A stretch of DNA of 64,000 nt, taken from NCBI RefSeq assembly GCF_000242455.2, contig NC_019892.1, forward strand, positions 3,720,001 to 3,784,000, given 5' to 3'. The notes under the pieces were generated by a model that saw only the letters and a list, made by a program, of their open reading frames with translations, had not been told where the DNA came from and made no database searches. This document shows, piece after piece, positions 25,517-34,179 of the stretch. The position numbers and the translations under genes were made by a program. How positions within the stretch are numbered: the first letter of the stretch is position 1; every line of letters begins with the position of its first letter. This DNA is from Singulisphaera acidiphila DSM 18658 (GTDB lineage: Bacteria; Planctomycetota; Planctomycetia; Isosphaerales; Isosphaeraceae).

Positions 25517-28495
25517 TCAGGAGACTTCGTGGCGAGCTTTGGGGGCTTTAAAGTGGCGGAGCAGGGCCGGGTTCAGGCCGTAGCTCATGCTGAGCAGTTT
25601 GACCGGGTGCAGCGTCCGCTTGGGCGCTCCTTGCTCCATCTGCATTCGGCAGGCCCCACACTCGGTAGAGCCGATCTCGATGTCGACGTCGCGAAGCCGG
25701 TTCAGCAAGGGCCGCCCAGCGCGCAGGGAGGTCCGGAAATGGTCGCGGGCCAGACCGAACGTTCCCGCCATGCCGGAACAGCCACGATCGATGAATTCGA
25801 CGTCGAGTTCGGGGATGTTCCGGATCAGGTCGAGTCCCGGAGTCCCCACATCAAGCGCGCGGAGGTGGCAGGGTTGGTGATAGCCGACCCGGGCGCGGAG
25901 CGGATGCTTGGGCGCGGGAAGTTGTCCCCGCGCATCGAGTCCGGCGAGATACTGGCCGAGGTCATGCGTGTTCGCAGCCACGAGCGCGGCGTCGAGATCG
26001 TCGGTCAGTTTGAGATACTCGTGACGGAGCATCAAGGTCGCGGTCGGCTCGGAGCAAACGACCGTGTAGCCGTCGCGAACCGCATTCCCGAGGACCCGAA
26101 GGTTCGCCAACGCCAAGTCGCGGGCATGGTCGATATCGCCCGCGACCAGGGCCGGCATCCCCGAGCCACGCTGAGCCGTAGGCACATAGACGTTGACTTC
26201 GGCCTGATGGAGCACCGCCACCGCCGCTTCGGCCAACTCTTGATCGAAGTAGTTGGCATAAACATCGACGAAGTAGACGACCCGAGGACCAGGCGCCTGG
26301 GGCCTCGGCCGAGCCAGCCCGAGCCGTGCCGCACGACGGACGAACGGGGTTCGATGCACTTTCGGCAGCCGCCGGAGCTTGGCAAGGCCAAAGAGCCGCT
26401 CGAACAACCAGCGCGTCGCCCCATTGTTCAAGAGGGCGTTGCTGATGATCGGGAAGCGGCTCGCCACGCGCGACCAGAGGTCGACGCGGGAGAGCATCCA
26501 GTCCATCTGGGGCAACCCGTGATTCTCGGCGTACGCCGCCTTCGCCTCGAGCATCAAGGTGGAGACGTCAAGGCCTGACGGGCACTCCTTCGCGCAAAGA
26601 TTGCAATGAATGCACAGGTCGGCATTCTGGCGAAGTTCTTCGGTCCCCCACAGCTTGGGGTCGATCGTCCCGGCCATCAACTGGCGGATGAGATTCGCCT
26701 TCGAGCGCGGTGTGGCCGCCTCCGAGCCAAGGGCCCGGAACGTCGGGCACATTCGCGCCGACGGGTCGGAGGTCCGGCAGGCGCCACAACCATTGCAGGC
26801 CGAGGCCGTCTCCATCGGGCTGCGATCGGTCCAGCGGAGCACGGGCAGAATCAACGGGACGACCGCGGTCCCCTCATCCGCAGTCGCTTCGGCTTCCTCC
26901 TCGGCGTCGGAAACCGAAGGCGGCATCGGCTTGATGTTGCGCAAGATCAGGTGCGGGTCATCGCCGATGACCTTGCCAGGGTTGAGGACGTTCAAAGGGT
27001 CGAACGCATCCTTGATCTCGCGAAAGACCTGGACCTGATCTCCAAACTGACGCCTCAGGAACTGGGTCCGAACGAGACCGCAGCCGTGGGCCCCCGAGAT
27101 CGCTCCTCCCAGGTCGAGCACCGCCTCGACGACCTGGGTCGCCAACGGCTCGAGCTTGGCCAGGTCGCCCGGGTCGGCGATATCGAGAAAGGGGCGAATC
27201 CGCAGCAGGCCGAGGCCGGCCTGAGCATCCAGGGTCCAGCTCACGTCATGGTATTTGAGGATATTTTGCAGACGTTGCAGGAAGTCCGGTAGCGCCTTGG
27301 GAGGAACGACCACGTCTTCGATGAACGGAACAGGACGAGCGGGCCCTTTCATCCGCATCAGAAGAGGCTCGACCACGCGGCGCAGATTGAGCAAGCGTTC
27401 GGCCTCGGCGCGGCGAGTGACCTCGATCGGATCGGCGACGAGCAAACGCGAGCGGACCATCCGATCCGTCAAGCGGCGAATCCGGCCGCCCACCTCGTGC
27501 GGATCGTCACCTTCGAACTCGACGATCAGGACCGACTCGGCCAGTTCGGGAATCCAGTCGCGAAAGGCCGGCACGGCGTCACGCACCAGGCGAAGCGTCC
27601 GCCAGTCGTAAAGGTCACAGGCAGACGGGGATTCCTCCAGGCACTTGACGACCGCCTTGGCGGCGTCACCGATTCTCGCGAACGGCAAGAGCGCGACCCC
27701 TTGCGCGGCGGGGATCGGGATGGTCCGTAGAGTCGCCTCGGTGACCAGGGCCAGGGTCCCTTCCGAGCCCACGATCAATCGCGCTAGATCGATGCATGAA
27801 GTCGTCGCCGAACGCCCCAGAGCGTAGCCAGCGCGATTGCGAGGGACCGGCGCAATCCGACGCATGAGCATTTCACTATTATGCCGTACCAGCGCTCCGA
27901 GCTTGCGGACGACGACCCCCTTGAAGTCGATTGCGTCGTCGTCGAACTCGGGCCAGGGTTCGCGACCGACCTCGGCGACCTCGCCGTGCGCAAAGACCAC
28001 ACGGAGGCGTTCCACGTAATCGCCGGTCGACCCCCAACGGAGCGAACGAGGGCCCACGGCGTCGACGCCGATCATCCCGCCGATCGTGCAATACTCGGAG
28101 CCGGCGGGGTCGGGCCCAAGTCGTCGGCCCATCGGCGCGAGTTGCGCGTTCAAATGGTCGAGCACCACGCCCGGTTGAACCACAACGCTCTCGGCGGCGA
28201 TCGAAACGATCCGCCGGAAATGGCGACTGAAGTCGATGACCAATCCCGCGCCCAGGACCCCGCCCGACGGGTCGGTCCCCGCCCCGCGCGCCTGCACGGC
28301 GATCTGGTTCTCCGCCGCGTATCGGACCGCAGTCGCCACATCCTGCTCGGTCCGAGGGACGATTACCCCGAGGGGGTCGATCTCATAAATGCTGGCATCA
28401 TGCGCATAATTGGCGCGTTCGAGTGGCTTGAATAGCAACTCGCCCTCGATGACTCCGCGCAGGTCGTCGTGAATCCGTGCTCGCCGCTCATCCAA
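25517..28495 (-). CDS. FAD-linked oxidase fused to Fe-S and CCG domains (D-2-hydroxyacid dehydrogenase type)
   Basis: 992 residues. Residues about 40-220 form the FAD-binding type 4 (PCMH) domain, with IVPRTEQDVATAVRYAAENQIAV and the AGTDPSGG loop. Residues about 260-480 form the FAD-oxidase C-terminal domain, ending SGAHGCGLVRTQFL. Two 4Fe-4S motifs follow: CNGCGACRTSDPSARMCP and CIHCNLCAKECPSG near residues 570-660. The C-terminus has one CCG-type domain (PCHLRALD, DRGCSGMAGTFGL, ECGACRMQMEQG). This layout is that of Dld3/GlcD-GlcF fusions which oxidise D-lactate, glycolate or D-2-hydroxyglutarate and pass electrons to the membrane. Substrate not decidable. Start is a TTG at 28495, somewhat uncertain. 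Confidence 0.9.
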   Translation of the reverse strand: MDERRARIHDDLRGVIEGELLFKPLERANYAHDASIYEIDPLGVIVPRTEQDVATAVRYAAENQIAVQARGAGTDPSGGVLGAGLVIDFSRHFRRIVSIAAESVVVQPGVVLDHLNAQLAPMGRRLGPDPAGSEYCTIGGMIGVDAVGPRSLRWGSTGDYVERLRVVFAHGEVAEVGREPWPEFDDDAIDFKGVVVRKLGALVRHNSEMLMRRIAPVPRNRAGYALGRSATTSCIDLARLIVGSEGTLALVTEATLRTIPIPAAQGVALLPFARIGDAAKAVVKCLEESPSACDLYDWRTLRLVRDAVPAFRDWIPELAESVLIVEFEGDDPHEVGGRIRRLTDRMVRSRLLVADPIEVTRRAEAERLLNLRRVVEPLLMRMKGPARPVPFIEDVVVPPKALPDFLQRLQNILKYHDVSWTLDAQAGLGLLRIRPFLDIADPGDLAKLEPLATQVVEAVLDLGGAISGAHGCGLVRTQFLRRQFGDQVQVFREIKDAFDPLNVLNPGKVIGDDPHLILRNIKPMPPSVSDAEEEAEATADEGTAVVPLILPVLRWTDRSPMETASACNGCGACRTSDPSARMCPTFRALGSEAATPRSKANLIRQLMAGTIDPKLWGTEELRQNADLCIHCNLCAKECPSGLDVSTLMLEAKAAYAENHGLPQMDWMLSRVDLWSRVASRFPIISNALLNNGATRWLFERLFGLAKLRRLPKVHRTPFVRRAARLGLARPRPQAPGPRVVYFVDVYANYFDQELAEAAVAVLHQAEVNVYVPTAQRGSGMPALVAGDIDHARDLALANLRVLGNAVRDGYTVVCSEPTATLMLRHEYLKLTDDLDAALVAANTHDLGQYLAGLDARGQLPAPKHPLRARVGYHQPCHLRALDVGTPGLDLIRNIPELDVEFIDRGCSGMAGTFGLARDHFRTSLRAGRPLLNRLRDVDIEIGSTECGACRMQMEQGAPKRTLHPVKLLSMSYGLNPALLRHFKAPKARHEVS

Positions 28496-28560
28496 GGCTG
28501 GGCCGCGTCCTTAAACAGTCCGAAGAACCGTTCGATACGGTGAGTCGAATTCGCCAGAGT

Positions 28561-29076
28561 TCAGCCCGCTCTCTCGGGTGAGGACGCGGCATCGGCCGCA
28601 GCCCGCTCGCCTTTCAACTGCTCCACTCGCAACCGCTCCTGCCGATAGCGCTCGCCGATCGCCAGGTCGAACATCTTGAAGCGGCCGGACGGATTCGATC
28701 CCATCCCACGATATTGGCCCAGACAGCGGTAGCAGATCGTGACGTCGGGGACACGATAAAACAGCGCCATGTCAAGCAGGGCGGAGGCCAAAAGCACCAC
28801 GTACGTCAGCACTGGCATTTCATAATACCAGAAGACCGTACTGATCGCGAAGCCGACGATCACGATCATGAGCCCGAGACCTTGGGGAAAGTCCTTCTGG
28901 ATGTAAAGGTCTTCGGTCCCGCACCAGGCGCACGACTTCAACGCCCCGTTCTCGGTCGACCCGGGATGCATGTCACGCTTCAGCGCACAGCCTCCGCAAG
29001 TCACCGAAGGGATCGACTCAATCGGCGAGGCTTCGCCCACCGCACTGCAGTTCGGACACTGATACGTCAACTCCAT
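28561..29076 (-). CDS. Two-span membrane protein with four CxxC pairs
   Basis: 171 residues. Cys pairs occur at 7/10, 27/30, 49/52 and 115/118. Two predicted spans lie at about 67-84 and 88-107. With both termini on the same side of the membrane, pairs 1 and 2 could form one zinc ribbon and pairs 3 and 4 a second one bridging the membrane hairpin. The C-terminus is a charged helix with a QLKGERAAAD tail. Similar proteins occur in planctomycetes without assigned function. It lies 66 bp upstream of the FAD/Fe-S gene on the same strand and may be cotranscribed with it. Confidence 0.75.
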   Translation of the reverse strand: MELTYQCPNCSAVGEASPIESIPSVTCGGCALKRDMHPGSTENGALKSCAWCGTEDLYIQKDFPQGLGLMIVIVGFAISTVFWYYEMPVLTYVVLLASALLDMALFYRVPDVTICYRCLGQYRGMGSNPSGRFKMFDLAIGERYRQERLRVEQLKGERAAADAASSPERAG

Positions 29077-29328
29077 CGGCCGCCCTTATTCTCTTCTTGG
29101 ATCGCGGCCGCGCCCCGGATCGAGCCGCTGCCACAACCGAGGATTCGCGCTGCCCCGACCCAGGATCGTTATCGGCCGATCGCCCCAAAGCGCCGCCAAA
29201 CGACCCTCTCACACCCCAATCCAGCGACCCTTCGCGACCCTTTCGAGTTTACCGTTCCCCCCCGCCCACGAGATAGACCGCCGACCTCGCCGCTCTCTTC
29301 AGTTCAGCCAGCCAGCCCTGGGCGACGA

Positions 29329-30087
29329 TCACCCCATTGCAGGGGAACATAATGAAGTCAACTCTCCGATCAGAACGAAGATGACCGCGATATAGAGGAT
29401 ACCGGTCGCCGATTGCGTGGAACGGATCTCCACGGTTTTCCAGGTCATTACGGTGGCCAGGGCGAGGCCGGCGAATCCCATTCCCCAGCGGATCGTCAGA
29501 AAGAGGGGCGAGACGCCCGCCGAAAGGTTCGAGCCAGGAGGGCCATTGAGCCAAAACCAGAGACTGAGCCCGGCCACGAACGCCCTGATCCCGAGTCCCC
29601 CGGCCATGCACTTGACGAACCGCCGGAGCGGCGAGATCGACATGGCAGGCGCCGTGAGATAGTGATGCCCGAGCAGCATCGCCGTGAACGTCGAGCCCAT
29701 CAGAAACGCGGAGGCCAGCCGGCCGCTGGCGGTGAGCGCCCAGGCCTCGGCCCGAGCGTCGCGCGAGACCGCGACCAGAATGCCTGCCGTGGCGAGCACG
29801 ATGACGCTCGTCGTCGGCAGCGCCAGGCGAGGGAGACCAAGCCCCCACGTCACCGTGGCGAGATACGCAAGCACCGCCGCGCCGATGACGACCCCAGCGG
29901 GGACATTCACGCCCGCCCTCGACATATCGAGGGCGGCAAGAACGAGGAGACCGAGGATAATTTGGGAGTGGGTCCGGAAGAACGAGGGGGGCACGATCCG
30001 CCAAGGGGTGGCCAGCAGCAGCAAAGCCAGGCCACACGCCAGGCGAATCGCAAAATCAGCCAGCAGCGGGATCGTCGGGATTGGCAT
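29329..30087 (-). CDS. Polytopic membrane protein, unknown function
   Basis: 252 residues with about seven to eight hydrophobic segments, among them FAIRLACGLALLLLATPWRIV, IILGLLVLAAL, VVIGAAVLAYLATVTW, and FAGLALATVMTW. An invariant-looking GHHYLTAPAMSISPLRRF segment lies in the middle between spans. No signal peptide beyond the first span. The other reading frame of the same region lacks hydrophobic periodicity. I do not recognise a named family. It follows folE on the same strand with a 133 bp gap. Codon use fits the neighbours. The 252-base gap before the next gene holds nothing recognised. Confidence 0.68.
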   Translation of the reverse strand: MPIPTIPLLADFAIRLACGLALLLLATPWRIVPPSFFRTHSQIILGLLVLAALDMSRAGVNVPAGVVIGAAVLAYLATVTWGLGLPRLALPTTSVIVLATAGILVAVSRDARAEAWALTASGRLASAFLMGSTFTAMLLGHHYLTAPAMSISPLRRFVKCMAGGLGIRAFVAGLSLWFWLNGPPGSNLSAGVSPLFLTIRWGMGFAGLALATVMTWKTVEIRSTQSATGILYIAVIFVLIGELTSLCSPAMG

Positions 30088-30220
30088 CGCCTGGACTCGC
30101 TCGTAAGGGCGCCAGTTCTCGGAGCAACTCTCACGCTAAGGCGGCCCAGGCCGAGCGTCTTACGTCGGCGAGGCATAAAAAAAGGCGAACACGGCGTCGA
30201 CGCCCCAGCAGCCGACTCAA

Positions 30221-30889
30221 TCAGGTCGGCTTGCCGCCGAAGATCAGCGAGAGCACTTCATGCCGCGTCGCAAGCCGCTCCTTGAAGGCACCCCGCATTG
30301 CGCTGGTGACGAAGGAGCTGCCTGGCTTGTGAACCCCGCGAACGGTCATGCAACTGTGGCTGGCCTCGATCACGACGGCCACTCCGCGTGCGTCGAGCTC
30401 CTTCATGAGGAGATCGGCCACGTCCTCGGTCAAGCGTTCCTGCATTTGCGGACGCTTCGCGAGCACGTCGATCACGCGAGGAATCTTCGAGAGGCCGATG
30501 ACCTTGCCATTGGGCAAGTAAGCCACATGCGCCTGACCGATGAACGGCAGGAGATGATGCTCGCAAAAGCTCTCGAACCGGATGTCCTTGACCAGGACCA
30601 TCTCGTCATATTTCTGGGTAAACAGCTTTTGGAGGTGAACTTTCGGGTCTTGGTGCAACCCTCGGAACACCTCGGCATACATCCGCGCGACCCGGTCCGG
30701 CGTGTCGCGAAGTCCTTCACGGTCGGGGTCTTCCCCCACGGCGATCAGAATTTCCCGAACCGCGCCTCGGATACGTTCGAGGTCCATCTTGGTCTCGGAC
30801 ACGCTGGCATTCTCGTCTTCGTTGTCGTCGTCGAACGCACCATCTCCGCAATCGTAGGCACTGCGTTCCGACGGAAAAGCCTCGGACAT
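30221..30889 (-). CDS. folE: GTP cyclohydrolase I
   Basis: 222 residues from an ATG at 30889 (a GTG two codons earlier is also possible). It converts GTP to 7,8-dihydroneopterin triphosphate, the first step of folate and, in some organisms, queuosine and tetrahydropterin synthesis. Zn ligands are visible: Cys109 and His112 in FCEHHLLPF and Cys180 in ASHSCMTVRG. The FIGQAHVAYLPNGKVIGLSK and QERLT motifs are also normal. An acidic Asp/Glu-rich N-terminal tail of about 30 residues (DDDNEDEN) is unusual. MetF, FolD and QueG (a queuosine enzyme that uses the same precursor route) are also in this window, though far apart. Confidence 0.95.
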   Translation of the reverse strand: MSEAFPSERSAYDCGDGAFDDDNEDENASVSETKMDLERIRGAVREILIAVGEDPDREGLRDTPDRVARMYAEVFRGLHQDPKVHLQKLFTQKYDEMVLVKDIRFESFCEHHLLPFIGQAHVAYLPNGKVIGLSKIPRVIDVLAKRPQMQERLTEDVADLLMKELDARGVAVVIEASHSCMTVRGVHKPGSSFVTSAMRGAFKERLATRHEVLSLIFGGKPT

Positions 30890-31044
30890 GATCACAATCT
30901 CAAGCAGGTAGTCACCGAGGCGGGTCGCGACTGATTCGACCGACTTCGCGACGTCTGTAAATCAAGGCAGCTTTTCTAGTTCCGTAAAAATTCGGAATCC
31001 CTATTCTAAGTCCGCAAGCCGCGAAAATCAAGAACGAGGCGCGG

Positions 31045-31740
31045 CTAGTTCGAACTGAACGGGGGAGGGAAGCTCGCCCCTTGGGTCTCGCCCGGATGGT
31101 GAGCGAGGATTCGGCCGAGAATCTCCATCAAGGCGTCGGCACGATGCGCCACCCGGGCCTCGGCCAGAAGACGCTGCTTCACCTCCACCGGGAGCCCCAG
31201 GGTATAGGCGACGAGGTCGGTAAGCGGCCCAAGGGGAAGTGAGGTCTCGAGGATCGCGAGTAGATCCGCATCGTTCGGTTTGGGTCCGGTTCGGCTCACG
31301 ACCTCTCCGAACAAATGGTGCAGGTCGTTCCGGCGGTGATCCCCCTCGGCAGGGCCAAGATCCCGGTCCTCCAGGGTCTCGGCTTCGGCCAATCGATAGA
31401 GTTTCTCCGTGGGAATCTCGCGGGTGAGCCGGACGCGTTTCAGCCCCAGCAAAAGGATGTTGAACCGGCCGTCGGGAAGGCGCTGATGCTGAATAATCCG
31501 GCCCAAACACGCGATCTCCTCGATCGCGGGGACTCCGACCGCAGGCTCGGGCGCGTCGTCACGCTGCTGAACCATCGTGATCAGCCGGTCACCCTCGGCC
31601 AGGGCGTCCTCGGTCATCTGGCGATAGCGCGGCTCGAAGATATGCAAGGGCAGGATCGCGTGCGGAAAAAAGACGAGGCCAGGGAGAGGGAAAAGCCGGC
31701 AGACGTTGCGGAACGCTCTCAGGTCACCGTCATCGGCCAT
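31045..31740 (-). CDS. LON substrate-binding domain protein
   Basis: 231 residues from an ATG at 31740 with GGGA upstream; the frame is open 32 codons further but without SD. It has only the N-terminal LON domain: FPLPGLVFFPHAILPLHIFEPRYRQM, EIACLGRIIQHQRLPDGRFNILLLGLKRVRL. No AAA+ ATPase or serine protease part follows, as in other stand-alone LON-domain proteins. Such proteins bind damaged protein or act as adaptors. Cytoplasmic. Followed by folE on the same strand after a 155-base gap. Confidence 0.85.
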   Translation of the reverse strand: MADDGDLRAFRNVCRLFPLPGLVFFPHAILPLHIFEPRYRQMTEDALAEGDRLITMVQQRDDAPEPAVGVPAIEEIACLGRIIQHQRLPDGRFNILLLGLKRVRLTREIPTEKLYRLAEAETLEDRDLGPAEGDHRRNDLHHLFGEVVSRTGPKPNDADLLAILETSLPLGPLTDLVAYTLGLPVEVKQRLLAEARVAHRADALMEILGRILAHHPGETQGASFPPPFSSN

Positions 31741-31900
31741 CGTTCGAGTCCCGCCAATTAAACAGGAGTGGAGAACCGGTTCCAACTCGATGGGTTCGGC
31801 TTTGGCCTCCAGCCTCGCAGAGCAACCGTCACCCACATAATCTTAGTAACATGGTCGCGTGCGGCAAGTCGGCGGGTTCCCGCCCAGGGTCGGCTCGCGA

Positions 31901-32233
31901 TCAAGGAGCCCCGTCGTAGTAGATCGGTCGACCGTGGTTCGCGGTGTGACCGTGGCCATGGTCGACCCCGGCCCGGCAAGGCGGGCAGTGAAGGCGGGGT
32001 AGGGGTTTGCGACAGTAATCGTCCGGGGTGCAGGGAGTGGCGAAGCAGTCGCGGTTCCACCAATGAAACAGGCCGCCGCCGTCCGGATTCCAACCGCCGA
32101 CCGGTCCGAGCCGGTGGAAGAAATCATGGGGCGAGGCCGGTACCCTTTCAATCCGTGGGCCTCCCCCAAAGGCCGGGGAACCCGCCAGAATCACGATCAA
32201 GACGATCCCGATACCGGATTTTCGCACCAACAT
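31901..32233 (-). CDS. Small secreted Cys/His-rich protein
   Basis: About 110 residues from ATG at 32233, chosen because GGAG lies 7 nt upstream; an ATG at 32245 is also possible. A signal peptide (LVRKSGIGIVLIVILAGSPAFG) precedes a mature region with GGWNPDGGGLFHWWNRDCFATPC then PDDYCRKPLP, CPPC and HGHGHTANHG. Several Cys and His could bind a metal or form disulfides. I recognise the WNRDCF-PDDYCRKP pattern as a planctomycete-type small secreted protein with no known function. It ends the pump operon, 32 bp after the outer-membrane component. Confidence 0.68.
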   Translation of the reverse strand: MLVRKSGIGIVLIVILAGSPAFGGGPRIERVPASPHDFFHRLGPVGGWNPDGGGLFHWWNRDCFATPCTPDDYCRKPLPRLHCPPCRAGVDHGHGHTANHGRPIYYDGAP

Positions 32234-32264
32234 AGGCCGCTCCATCTTCGTTCGGGTTCGGCGG

Positions 32265-34010
32265 TCAGGGAAGAGCCGGTGGCAGAGCATCGGCCGGCTC
32301 GGGGCGAGCAGGTTCTTCGACGGGCGACGGTCGACTCGGGTCGTCGAGACCTTCAGGGATGCGCACCGGTTCGGGCGGAGCGGCCGGTCTGGGAGCAGCA
32401 ACCGGAGTCGCAACAGCAGAAGGCGGCGCAGGCATGGTGGCCGGTGTCTCCGCCTCCCGCAAGCGATACTCCCAGCCACCCCCCAGAGCCCGATAGACCG
32501 AAATCAGGTTCAGGGCGATCTCTCCCTGGGCGGTCGCCAGCCGGTCCTGCTGCTGGACTTGCGTCGTTTCCAGGTTGAAGACCCGGTTGAAATCAATCGT
32601 GCCCGTCTTGTATTGCGAGAGCCCCACCTGGCTGGCTGCGGCCGCCGCCTCCACGCTACGTCGGAGCGACTCGGTCTGCTCCTGAGACCTCAGAAAGCCC
32701 CGCAACGAGACCTGAACCTCGCGCCCGGCCGACAGGACGCGACTCTGATAGGTGGCGATCAGTTCCTCGGTCCGTGCTTGCTGGAGATGGATGTTGTTCT
32801 GGATCCGCCCGTAATTCAAAACGTTCCAGCGAAAGCCAGGTAGTAACAGGCCCAGGAAACTCTTGGTGGAGAAGGCCTTCGAGAAGTCTTCAGCGTCCCA
32901 ACCAATCGTTCCGTTGATGAACAGGGTGGGGTAGAGGTCGGCCTCGGCCACGCCGATCTGGGCACTCTGGGCCGCGACCTGCCGCTCGGCACTCCGGATG
33001 TCAGGGCGGCGGCGGAGCAGGTCGGCCGGGATCCCCGTGGCGACCCAGGTCGGTGTGTTCGGGACCGGAGACCCGCCGAGGTCGGCGCCCGGTCCCAGCT
33101 CCGGCTCAAGATCGTGCGGGGGGGTCCCGAGAAGGATGCAGAGTGCGTCATTCGCCTGGCCTAACTGGATCTGCAAGGCCGGGATGGTCGACCGGGTCTG
33201 CTCCAGAACGGTCTTCGCCTGCTCGACGTCGAGCCGGGTCGTCGTCCCGACCCGGAACTTCTGGTCGGCGAGTGAGAGGACCTGCTCCTGGATCTGAACA
33301 TTGCTCTGGGCGATCTTGATCCGCTGCTGGGACACTCGATACTGCACGTAGTTCGAGGCGATGTCGGCGAACAAGGTCACCAGGGCCGCGTCGTAGTCCT
33401 CAACCGACGCATCCAAGGTCGCATTGGTCGACTCCACGTTGCGCCGAATCCGACCCCACAAATCAAGTTCCCAGCTCAGGTTGAAGCCAAAGAACCAGTT
33501 GGAGAAGGACAACGGGACCGAGTTGGCCGGAAGGGCCGCGGCAAGCGAATTGAACGGAGGAAGATTGGGGCTGAGATTGACCCGAGCATAGGACCCAAGC
33601 GCCTGCTGCGACTGGGGGAAGATATTCCCAACGGCGATCGCCTGGCCCGCTCGGGCTTCGAGAACACGAGCGCCGACGACACGGAGAGTCGGGTTCTGCT
33701 CATAGGACCGCTGGATCAGCGTCGTGAGCGTCGGATCGCTGAAGACCGACCACCAGTCGTCGCTTTCGAGCGGAGCGTTCCGGACGGCCGGGTTCTCGGC
33801 CTCGATCCAGGCCGGGGCCACCGGCGCGGGCGGGCGCCCGTAGTTCGGGCCGAGCTTGAGCCCGTTGTGGACGTACTCCTTGAGGCTGGTGGTTCCGCAA
33901 CCACTTCCAACCACAAGAGCGACCAACAGGACGGCTGGAGTCGACCAGGCTTGTCGGCCTCGCCGCACGCTCCCACGATCATCCGACCAGAGTGGGAGTC
34001 GCCCATCCAT
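32265..34010 (-). CDS. NodT-type outer-membrane efflux lipoprotein
   Basis: About 581 residues. Start uncertain: I use the ATG at 34010 (GGGGA 8 nt upstream); 34025 and 34091 are other ATGs. The lipobox LVVGSGC lies near residue 37-43. The TolC-fold coiled regions are clear: two repeats with LIQRSYEQNPTLRVVGARVLEARA and the second with LLRRRPDIRSAERQVAAQSAQIGVAEADLYPTLFI. WWSVFSDPTL and SNWFFGFNLSWELDLWGR are typical of NodT. The C-terminus carries a Pro/Ala-rich tail of about 70 residues beyond the usual end. It is the exit duct of the pump whose MFS and adaptor genes lie immediately upstream. Confidence 0.9.
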   Translation of the reverse strand: MDGRLPLWSDDRGSVRRGRQAWSTPAVLLVALVVGSGCGTTSLKEYVHNGLKLGPNYGRPPAPVAPAWIEAENPAVRNAPLESDDWWSVFSDPTLTTLIQRSYEQNPTLRVVGARVLEARAGQAIAVGNIFPQSQQALGSYARVNLSPNLPPFNSLAAALPANSVPLSFSNWFFGFNLSWELDLWGRIRRNVESTNATLDASVEDYDAALVTLFADIASNYVQYRVSQQRIKIAQSNVQIQEQVLSLADQKFRVGTTTRLDVEQAKTVLEQTRSTIPALQIQLGQANDALCILLGTPPHDLEPELGPGADLGGSPVPNTPTWVATGIPADLLRRRPDIRSAERQVAAQSAQIGVAEADLYPTLFINGTIGWDAEDFSKAFSTKSFLGLLLPGFRWNVLNYGRIQNNIHLQQARTEELIATYQSRVLSAGREVQVSLRGFLRSQEQTESLRRSVEAAAAASQVGLSQYKTGTIDFNRVFNLETTQVQQQDRLATAQGEIALNLISVYRALGGGWEYRLREAETPATMPAPPSAVATPVAAPRPAAPPEPVRIPEGLDDPSRPSPVEEPARPEPADALPPALP

Positions 34011-34179
34011 GAGTTGGGTCCCCATGCCGATTCGTTCTTGGGCTGAGTGGCGAACGTTCGCCTGCCTCCCATCCAGAACAGTCCTTACCATCAGGACTAT
34101 CGGCACACCCCACTTAATTTACTGAAGGTATTCCGACGAAGACCCACAAGTCGGCCGAAAAATCAGACCCGCTCGTGCC

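Noticed and set aside
29249..30037. 262-codon minus-strand frame overlapping the polytopic membrane protein
   Set aside because: The other frame (29329-30087) has regular hydrophobic spans and a proper ATG; this one is Arg/Gly-rich.
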